Source: a bacterium HR41 (GTDB lineage Bacteria; Actinomycetota; Thermoleophilia; Solirubrobacterales; Thermoleophilaceae). Taken from it: a stretch of 7,360 bases of DNA. Positions 1 to 4,675 of the stretch are shown here, piece by piece. The stretch is taken from contig BEIR01000058.1 in assembly GCA_002898855.1 (NCBI GenBank), positions 1-7,360 of the forward strand, given 5' to 3'. The first letter of the stretch is position 1, and the number at the start of each line of letters is the position of its first letter. The position numbers and the translations under genes are program-made. The notes under the pieces are model-generated. The model had not been told where the DNA came from and did no database searches. It saw only the letters and a list, made by a program, of their open reading frames with translations.

Positions 1-268
1 AGACGAAGTATTCGACCGCGTTGTCGGGGAAGAACTCGCGGAACTCGTTGCAGAGCTGGGCGGCGAGCGTCTTGTTGTGCGCGATGACGAGCGCCGGTCG
101 CTGAACGCGCTCGATCGTGAACGCCATCGTCGCCGTCTTGCCCGAGCCGGTTACGCCGAGCAGCGTTTGGTAGCGGTCACCGGCCTCGATACCGGCGGCG
201 AGCTCGTCGCGCGCCCGTGCTTGATCGGCGACAGGGCGGTAAGCGGGGTTCACCCGGAAAGGTGGCAC
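1..268 (-). CDS. uvrB: UvrABC system protein B, N-terminal part (cut by window edge)
   Basis: UvrB is the damage-verifying, ATP-dependent subunit of bacterial nucleotide excision repair. It is loaded on DNA by UvrA and then recruits UvrC. About 89 N-terminal codons are visible and the rest lies beyond the left edge. The read sequence begins [16 protein letters not shown], matching the usual UvrB opening. It continues with the Walker A loop GVTGSGKT at residues 38-45, then [14 protein letters not shown], and ends in [11 protein letters not shown], all hallmarks of UvrB helicase domain 1a. A Cys stands where Tyr is common after AAQL. The start is the GTG at 268; no in-frame ATG lies nearby and no clear Shine-Dalgarno precedes it. 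The gene begins 31 bases after the lytic transglycosylase stop, on the same strand, so co-transcription is likely. Family assignment is secure; the exact start is less so. Confidence 0.95.
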   Translation of the reverse strand, partial: MPPFRVNPAYRPVADQARARDELAAGIEAGDRYQTLLGVTGSGKTATMAFTIERVQRPALVIAHNKTLAAQLCNEFREFFPDNAVEYFV

Positions 269-299
269 GCACGCAACGGTAGCGGCGGTGTCGCGCTCT

Positions 300-944
300 T
301 CAGAGGCCGAGCTCGTGCTTGTACAGACGCCGGTACTGCTCGCGGCGGCGCGCGACATCAGCGACGTACTCGCGGGTCTCGCGGAAGGGGATGTCGCTGC
401 GCGGATCGAACGCGGCCGCACCGCCGGCCCGCGCAACCCAGCGATCGACGTTGCTGTGACCGGCGTTGTACGCGGCGACGGCGAGCGTGACGTTGCCGCG
501 GTAGCGGTCGAGCAGGTAGCGCAGGTACCAGCAGCCGTAAGCGATGTTGATCTCGGGTCGCGAGAGGTCGGAAAGCACGAAGCTCTGGCCGCCCGAGCGC
601 TCGGCGACGAACAGCGCCGTTTGCGGGGTGATCTGCATCAGCCCGCGCGCGCCGGCGTGCGAGGTGCGGTCGCGGAACTTCGACTCCTCGTAGATGACGG
701 CCGCTACGAGCGCCGGATCGAGCCCCTTCGCGCGCGCTTGCTCGCGGATGATCGCGGCGTACTCGAGCGGCAACAGCGCCCGCTCGAGCGAGGGGCGCAA
801 AGGCCCCAGCGCAGCCACGACGGCGGCGACGCCGAGCACGAGCGCGGCCAGCGCCGCCAGCGGGCGTGTCTTGCGCCGCTCGAGCGAGCGCGCGCGACGG
901 CGGGCGAGCTGGGCCCGCGAGCGTGCTAGCGAGGTGCCGGCCAC
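300..944 (-). CDS. Membrane-anchored lytic transglycosylase (SLT domain, GH23 family)
   Basis: This 214-residue protein is predicted to cleave the MurNAc-GlcNAc bond of peptidoglycan, forming 1,6-anhydro-MurNAc ends. The N-terminus is rich in Arg (residues 10-27), followed by one hydrophobic segment at about 28-47. That suggests a signal anchor with the catalytic part outside the membrane. The SLT domain follows: YEESKF at 85-90 with the probable catalytic Glu87 of the ES pair, [10 protein letters not shown] at 101-110, AYNAG at 158-162, and ETREYV at 189-194, all family signatures. The start is taken as GTG at 944, which overlaps the coaE end by 19 bases. The frame stays open further upstream, but that extension is Arg-rich translation antisense in character and lies wholly inside coaE, so it is probably not coding. 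The overlap suggests translational coupling with coaE; uvrB follows 31 bases later. The domain is clear; its precise physiological role is unknown. Confidence 0.92.
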   Translation of the reverse strand: MAGTSLARSRAQLARRRARSLERRKTRPLAALAALVLGVAAVVAALGPLRPSLERALLPLEYAAIIREQARAKGLDPALVAAVIYEESKFRDRTSHAGARGLMQITPQTALFVAERSGGQSFVLSDLSRPEINIAYGCWYLRYLLDRYRGNVTLAVAAYNAGHSNVDRWVARAGGAAAFDPRSDIPFRETREYVADVARRREQYRRLYKHELGL

Positions 945-1561
945 GGCGCGATCTTGGCGAGGAGCGCGGACAACTCGTCGCGCAGCGCCTCCCGCGAGCC
1001 GTCGTTGCGTACCACGTGATCGGCGCGCGCCGCCTTCTCTTCTTGCGTCAGCGGCTGGCGTTCGCGCTCGGCGAGGGCGACTTGGTCGCGATCGGCGATG
1101 CGGGCGCGGCGCACGGCGTCGTCGGTGACGATAGCGACAGTGGTGTCGAAGGCAGTGTCGAGCCCCGCTTCGAAGAGCAGCGGAACCTCGACCACGAGCG
1201 CGCGCGGCGGTGGCACCGCCGCCAGTGCGCGCGCTCGCCAAGCGGCGATCTCCTCACCGACCAGCGGCCACAACAGCTCCTCCAGCTGTCGGCGTGCGGC
1301 AGGGTCGTGGAAAACGCGCGCGGCGAGAGCCGCCCGGTCGACGCGACCTTCGCGCAGCACGCCGGGGCCGAAGCGCTCGGCGACAGAACGTGCGACGTCA
1401 GCGCGCTCGAGCAGCTCGTGCACGACAGCGTCGCTCGACAGCGTCGCTGCCCCGAGCTCTCGCAGCAGCTCGAGCGCTGTCGACTTGCCGGCACCGAGCC
1501 CGCCGGTCAGCCCGACGAACGGCGGCTCCGACGGCGGCGCGTGCGGGCGGGCGCCCCCCAC
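926..1561 (-). CDS. coaE: Dephospho-CoA kinase
   Basis: CoaE catalyses the last step of coenzyme A synthesis, ATP-dependent 3'-phosphorylation of dephospho-CoA, in the cytoplasm. The 211-residue product has the usual family length. It shows the P-loop TGGLGAGKST at 19-28, the SSDAVVHELL segment at 42-51 with Asp44 in the position of the conserved substrate-site Asp, VEVPLLFEAGLD at 124-135, and the lid and C-terminal segment ending DHVVRNDGS at 181-189. The protein contains no internal Met, and the GTG at 1561 is the only reasonable start before the P-loop. It lies 6 bases after the rpsA stop with no strong Shine-Dalgarno, so it probably depends on ribosomes finishing rpsA. The gene's 3' end overlaps the lytic transglycosylase start by 19 bases. 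The first 14 residues are Pro-rich and not part of the fold. Confidence 0.96.
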   Translation of the reverse strand: MGGARPHAPPSEPPFVGLTGGLGAGKSTALELLRELGAATLSSDAVVHELLERADVARSVAERFGPGVLREGRVDRAALAARVFHDPAARRQLEELLWPLVGEEIAAWRARALAAVPPPRALVVEVPLLFEAGLDTAFDTTVAIVTDDAVRRARIADRDQVALAERERQPLTQEEKAARADHVVRNDGSREALRDELSALLAKIAPWPAPR

Positions 1562-1567
1562 CCGCCG

Positions 1568-2905
1568 TCAGGAAGCTTCGCCAGCAGCGTCGTCCGTTTG
1601 CCGATCCTCGTCCGCTGTCTCAGCGGCAGCCGCCTCGGCCTGCGCCGCCGATTGAGCGCGCTCGACCGCAGCGCGCAGGTCGCCACCTTCGACGGTGACG
1701 TTGGCACCAGCGAAAGCACCGCTCGAGCGCGGCCGCCCGCCGCTCTTTCGCTCGCTCTTGCGCTCCCGCTGCTCGCTGCCGCGCAGCTCCTCGTCGACGC
1801 GCTTGATCGACAGCGACAGGCGCCGCCGGTCGGAGTCGATCTCGAGGATCTTGACGCGCACGTCCTGACCGGGCTCGACGACCTCTCGCGCATTGTCGAC
1901 GTGGTGGGCGGCGAGCTCGGAGATGTGCACGAGACCTTCGACGCCATCGAGAATCTCGACGAACGCGCCGAAGTTGACGACCTTGGTGACCTTGCCCTCG
2001 AGCACGTCGCCGACGTTGTAGGTGCGAACGACGCGCTGCCAGGGGTCCTCTTGGGTCTGTTTGAGGCCGAGCGAAATGCGCTGGCGCTCGCGGTCGATGT
2101 CGAGCACCTTCACCGGCACGCGCTCGCCGACCTTGAGCACCTCGGACGGGTGGTTCACGTGGCCCCAGGACAGCTCCGAGATGTGGATCAGACCGTCGAT
2201 CCCGTCGAGATCGACGAAGGCGCCGAAGTCGACGATGTTCGAGATCGTGCCCTCGACGATCATCCCCGGCTGGAGGCGGTCGATCACCTGCTGACGCTGC
2301 TCACGCCGCTCTTCCTCAATTACTGCCCGTCGCGACAGAACGACGTTGTTGCGCGCACGGTTGAGCTCGATGACCTTGCAGCGAATCGTCTGGCCGAGGA
2401 AGCTGTCGAGATCGGACACGCGCCGGATGTCGACAAGCGACGCGGGCAGGAAGCCACGCACACCAAGGTCGACGATCAGGCCGCCCTTGACGACCTCGAT
2501 CACCGGACCTTCGATCGGCTCGCCCGCGGCGGCCGCCTGCTCGATCCGCCGCCAAGCCTTCTCGAAGCGCGCCCGCTTCTTCGACAGAACGAGGCGCCCC
2601 TCCTGGTCTTCCTTGGTGAGCACGAGCGCCTCGATCTCGTCGCCGAGCGACACCTCCTCGTGCGGATCGACGTTCTTGCGGATCGAGAGCTCGTTGAGCG
2701 GAATGACGCCCTCGGACTTGTAGCCGATGTCGACCCAGACCTCGTCTTGGTCGATGCGAACGACGTGTCCGGTGACCACGTCGCCCTCGTCGAAGGGGAC
2801 GATGGTCGCGTCGTAGTTGGGGACTATGCGACCGTCGATCTCGAGTAGCAGGCCCCCCGAGCCCTCGACGGTGCGTGGCGCTGGTTCGATCTCTGTCGCT
2901 GGCAC
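1568..2905 (-). CDS. rpsA: 30S ribosomal protein S1
   Basis: S1 binds the mRNA leader and assists translation initiation on the 30S subunit. This 445-residue product has four S1 (OB-fold) domains at about 41-110, 127-193, 214-282 and 299-368. Characteristic strings include DIGYKSEGVIPLNELSI (59-75), KGGLIVDLGVRGFLPASLV (140-158), DFGAFVDLDGIDGLIHISEL (226-245) and NFGAFVEILDGVEGLVHISE (311-330). That is the four-domain actinobacterial form rather than the six-domain E. coli form. Residues 370-445 are a low-complexity tail, first basic and Arg/Ser rich, then Ala/Glu/Asp rich. The GTG at 2905 is preferred as start because the remaining N-terminus resembles that of actinobacterial S1; a GTG at 2956 would add 17 Arg-rich residues and cannot be excluded. 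coaE follows after 6 bases. Transcription is divergent from the reductase gene. Confidence 0.96.
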   Translation of the reverse strand: MPATEIEPAPRTVEGSGGLLLEIDGRIVPNYDATIVPFDEGDVVTGHVVRIDQDEVWVDIGYKSEGVIPLNELSIRKNVDPHEEVSLGDEIEALVLTKEDQEGRLVLSKKRARFEKAWRRIEQAAAAGEPIEGPVIEVVKGGLIVDLGVRGFLPASLVDIRRVSDLDSFLGQTIRCKVIELNRARNNVVLSRRAVIEEERREQRQQVIDRLQPGMIVEGTISNIVDFGAFVDLDGIDGLIHISELSWGHVNHPSEVLKVGERVPVKVLDIDRERQRISLGLKQTQEDPWQRVVRTYNVGDVLEGKVTKVVNFGAFVEILDGVEGLVHISELAAHHVDNAREVVEPGQDVRVKILEIDSDRRRLSLSIKRVDEELRGSEQRERKSERKSGGRPRSSGAFAGANVTVEGGDLRAAVERAQSAAQAEAAAAETADEDRQTDDAAGEAS

Positions 2906-2914
2906 TGGGCGCCT

Positions 2915-2920
2915 AGGGTA
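2915..2920 (-). promoter_or_regulatory. Possible -10 element of rpsA
   Basis: On the minus strand the hexamer TACCCT fits the TANNNT core of sigma-A -10 elements. It ends 9 bases before the rpsA GTG at 2905, so transcription would begin at or within a few bases of the start codon and give a leaderless or nearly leaderless mRNA. No convincing -35 hexamer is seen 16-18 bases upstream. A 6-base inverted repeat (2907-2912 with 2929-2934) flanks it, but in DNA this GC-rich that could be chance. If GTG 2956 is the true rpsA start, this call is wrong. Confidence 0.35.
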
Positions 2921-2962
2921 GCGGAGAAGCGCCCCCTCGCGCCCTGCCGCGCGCACCCGCCA

Positions 2963-2980
2963 CGCCTCGGCAGCGAGGCG
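2963..2980. repeat. Perfect 7-bp palindrome with 4-nt spacer, rpsA side of the divergent region
   Basis: CGCCTCG at 2963-2969 and CGAGGCG at 2974-2980 are exact reverse complements around a GCAG spacer. It lies about 58 bases upstream of the rpsA GTG and has no following T run on either strand. It could be a regulator site or a transcript hairpin. The architecture matches the second palindrome 54 bases away, but the sequences differ. Function unknown. Confidence 0.4.
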
Positions 2981-3016
2981 CTACTTGCTCCCCGGGAAAC
3001 CACGGCACTGACGCCT

Positions 3017-3034
3017 TCGTCGCTTGCGCGACGA
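3017..3034. repeat. Perfect 7-bp palindrome with 4-nt spacer, reductase side of the divergent region
   Basis: TCGTCGC at 3017-3023 and GCGACGA at 3028-3034 are exact reverse complements around TTGC. It ends 4 bases before the proposed -10 of the reductase gene (3038-3043), so it would fill the space between -35 and -10. That is a classic repressor-operator location. No T run follows, so it does not look like a terminator. The operator role is inferred from position only. Confidence 0.42.
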
Positions 3035-3037
3035 CTG

Positions 3038-3043
3038 TAACCT
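3038..3043 (+). promoter_or_regulatory. Possible -10 element of the reductase gene
   Basis: TAACCT fits TANNNT and ends 6 bases before the GTG at 3050, the spacing that would place the first transcribed base at the start codon (a leaderless mRNA). A weak TTCGTC at 3016-3021 could serve as -35. The TAA of the hexamer at 3038-3040 is also an in-frame stop, so translation of the reductase cannot start further upstream. Confidence 0.38.
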
Positions 3044-3049
3044 GCGCCC

Positions 3050-4279
3050 GTGCCCACGCGACGGACGAAGCGCGGACCCGAACGCACGCCGCTCGCCGGC
3101 GAGTGGGACGTGCTCGTCTGCGGCGCTAGCTTCGCCGGTCTTGCGGTCGCGCGCGAGCTCGCCGGAACCGGTGCGCGCGTGCTCGTCGTCGACCGCTACG
3201 AGATCGGCGAGCGGGCGACGAGCGCCTGCGGGATACCGACCTGCTGGCTCGAGGCGTGCGGTCTGATGGGCGCGCACCGACAGACGTTCGGTCGCCTGGT
3301 TATCCACACCCCGCTCGGCAGCGTTCGCCTCGCACTGCCGTGGACTTTCTCGACTTTCGACTACCGCGAACTGTGCGATCTGCTCTGGCAGGGCTGTGAC
3401 GCCGAGTTCGAGACGGCGACGGTGAAGGGTCGCACCGGCAACGTCGTGCACACCGACCGCGGCGACCTCACAGCGCCGCTGATCGTCGACGCGCTCGGCT
3501 GGCGCCGGGTGCTGGCAGCACGGGGATACCAGCCGCCGGACGCGCCGCTTTCGCGCGGGCTCGAGGTGCACCCGCCGGGGCGTGGCGACGAGATGGAGGT
3601 GTGGATCGATCGCTCCTACGTGCCGGCCGGCTACGGCTGGAGCTTCCCGGCCCGTGACGAGCTGCGGATCGGCGTCGGATCGTTCGATCCCCGCTACCAC
3701 GTGCGCGAGCCGACCGTGCGTCTCGCGGGCGATGTCGGCCAACCGGCGGTGCGCTTCCAAGGTAACTGGATTCCCCACCGGCTGCGGGACGCCACCGAAG
3801 ACGGCGTGTTTTTCGTCGGCGACTCGGCCGGTCACTGTCTGCCGCTGACCGCCGAGGGAATCCGCACCGCGCTGTACTTCGGCATCGCTTGCGGGCGCGA
3901 GCTGCGCGCCGTGGTGCTGGGAATGCGCACGCGCGACGAGGCGCTGCGCCGCTACCACGACTTCTCGGCCCGCCACGCCTGGAAGTTCCGCTGGATGCTG
4001 CGGTCGCAGCGCCTGGTGCCGCGCCTCCATCCACGCGCGCTGTGGGGGCTGCTGCGCACGCTCGAACGCAGCGAGCGTTTCACCGCCTGGGCTTTCGACC
4101 ACTACCTGCGCATCGCACCGCCCGAGTTCGCGCTGCTCGCCCCACCCCCGGCGCCGCGCCGGAGAAAGTCAGCTGCGCACCACCAGTACGGTGCCGGCCA
4201 GAAGGAGCGCGACACCGGCCACGCGGGCGAGGTCGAGCGGTCGCTGCTCGAGGCCGAACAGGCCCAGTCGGTCAACTAA
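3050..4279 (+). CDS. Geranylgeranyl reductase family FAD-dependent oxidoreductase
   Basis: This 409-residue flavoprotein resembles the geranylgeranyl reductase family (ChlP, archaeal GGR, mycobacterial MenJ), which reduces double bonds in isoprenoid chains. The Rossmann FAD loop GASFAG is at 25-30, with Asp48 ending the second strand. SACGIPTCWL at 58-67 matches the family's Cys-containing segment. GYGWSFP at 194-200 matches its YxWxFP signature, and GDSAGHCLPLTAEGI at 257-271 is the second FAD motif. No signal peptide is seen; basic and aromatic residues at 310-355 may contact the membrane. The GTG at 3050 is the first possible start after an in-frame TAA at 3038. The substrate is unresolved: menaquinone tail, polyprenyl phosphate and lipid chains are all possible. 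The last 36 residues (374-409) are encoded antisense to the membrane-protein gene and look like a non-conserved tail. The gene stands alone, divergent from rpsA. Confidence 0.88.
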   Translation: MPTRRTKRGPERTPLAGEWDVLVCGASFAGLAVARELAGTGARVLVVDRYEIGERATSACGIPTCWLEACGLMGAHRQTFGRLVIHTPLGSVRLALPWTFSTFDYRELCDLLWQGCDAEFETATVKGRTGNVVHTDRGDLTAPLIVDALGWRRVLAARGYQPPDAPLSRGLEVHPPGRGDEMEVWIDRSYVPAGYGWSFPARDELRIGVGSFDPRYHVREPTVRLAGDVGQPAVRFQGNWIPHRLRDATEDGVFFVGDSAGHCLPLTAEGIRTALYFGIACGRELRAVVLGMRTRDEALRRYHDFSARHAWKFRWMLRSQRLVPRLHPRALWGLLRTLERSERFTAWAFDHYLRIAPPEFALLAPPPAPRRRKSAAHHQYGAGQKERDTGHAGEVERSLLEAEQAQSVN

Positions 4280-4612
4280 CACCGACATCGCCAACTGGCC
4301 GGCGATCGTCGCGGCCGCGACACCGCCGGCCCCGATGGTGCGCACGCTGATCAGCACACACGTGACGTAGACCGCGCCGAGCAGACCGCCGATCAGGTAG
4401 TACCAGGGCAGGGCGCGCACGGCGCCGAGACGTCCGAAGCCGCCGCCGACGAGCAGCGTCAGTGCGCACAGCGCGACGAGGCCAATAGCGAACGAGACCG
4501 ACGCCGCTGCCAGCGCACCGACACGCCGCCCGAGCACCGAGTTGATCGGCGCCTGAAGCCCGACGAGCCCCCCGGCCACCACCGTCGCCGCCACCGCCAC
4601 GAGTTTGCTCAC
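4169..4612 (-). CDS. YdcZ/DUF606-type small membrane protein of the drug/metabolite transporter superfamily
   Basis: The 147-residue product is almost entirely hydrophobic, with about five membrane segments at roughly 4-22, 33-55, 68-90, 95-113 and 128-145. Family-like features include GLQAPINSVLGRRVG at 18-32, LPWYYLIGGLLGAVYV at 68-83, the GQL at 105-107, LFGLEQRPL at 118-126 and a closing ALLLAGTVLV. These match the short half-size YdcZ (DUF606) group, whose members have no well-established substrate. The GTG at 4612 is preceded by a strong GGAGG, and the frame upstream of it is Arg-rich and runs into polA, so 4612 is a well-supported start. It lies 61 bases downstream of polA on the same strand and may be read from it. 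Its last 36 codons and stop are antisense to the end of the reductase gene. Leu112 uses the rare codon TTA, whose complement is the reductase TAA stop. Confidence 0.87.
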   Translation of the reverse strand: MSKLVAVAATVVAGGLVGLQAPINSVLGRRVGALAAASVSFAIGLVALCALTLLVGGGFGRLGAVRALPWYYLIGGLLGAVYVTCVLISVRTIGAGGVAAATIAGQLAMSVLVDRLGLFGLEQRPLDLARVAGVALLLAGTVLVVRS

Positions 4613-4614
4613 CG

Positions 4615-4621
4615 CTCCTCC
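4615..4621 (-). promoter_or_regulatory. Strong Shine-Dalgarno of the YdcZ-type gene
   Basis: Read on the minus strand, GGAGGAG lies 2-4 bases before the GTG at 4612, inside a longer run of G. It is the only strong ribosome binding site in the window. It fixes the start of the membrane-protein gene and implies this gene has its own translation initiation even if co-transcribed with polA. Confidence 0.75.
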
Positions 4622-4641
4622 CCCACGCCGGTTCCACGGCA

Positions 4642-4675
4642 GACAGGGGTCGCATTGCCCCGACCTGCACCTGTC
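4642..4675 (-). terminator. Bulged hairpin at the polA 3' end; possible weak terminator
   Basis: On the minus strand GACAGG (from 4675) pairs with CCTGTC (ending 4642), and inside it GGTCG (4665-4661) pairs with CGACC (4652-4648). There is a 4-base bulge TGCA on one side and an 8-base loop. The outer stem includes two bases of the polA TGA stop. No U tract follows, so an intrinsic terminator is doubtful. It could reduce read-through into the YdcZ-type gene or protect the polA mRNA end. Confidence 0.35.

Noticed and set aside
945..1241. N-terminal extension of the lytic transglycosylase upstream of GTG 944
   Set aside because: The added 99 residues lie wholly inside coaE, are Arg/His/Ala rich and show no fold, while coaE is certain in its own frame.
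1741..1800. Charged repeat-like stretch (ERKSERKSGGR) near the S1 C-terminus as a possible separate domain
   Set aside because: It is a short low-complexity linker typical of bacterial S1 tails and not a recognisable domain.
866..2848. A 660-codon open frame on the plus strand opposite rpsA, coaE and the transglycosylase
   Set aside because: It is exactly antisense to genes with clear family motifs, has no recognisable domain, and is rich in Asp, Leu, Arg and Val as expected from reading GC-rich genes backwards. Lack of stops is a composition artefact.
2907..2934. 6-bp inverted repeat (GGGCGC with GCGCCC) flanking the rpsA -10
   Set aside because: Short arms, a 16-base spacer and only G/C bases make a chance match likely in this sequence.
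2981..4102. A 373-codon minus-strand frame opposite the reductase
   Set aside because: The plus-strand reductase has two FAD motifs and the family signature; the antisense product is Ala/Arg/His rich with no motif.
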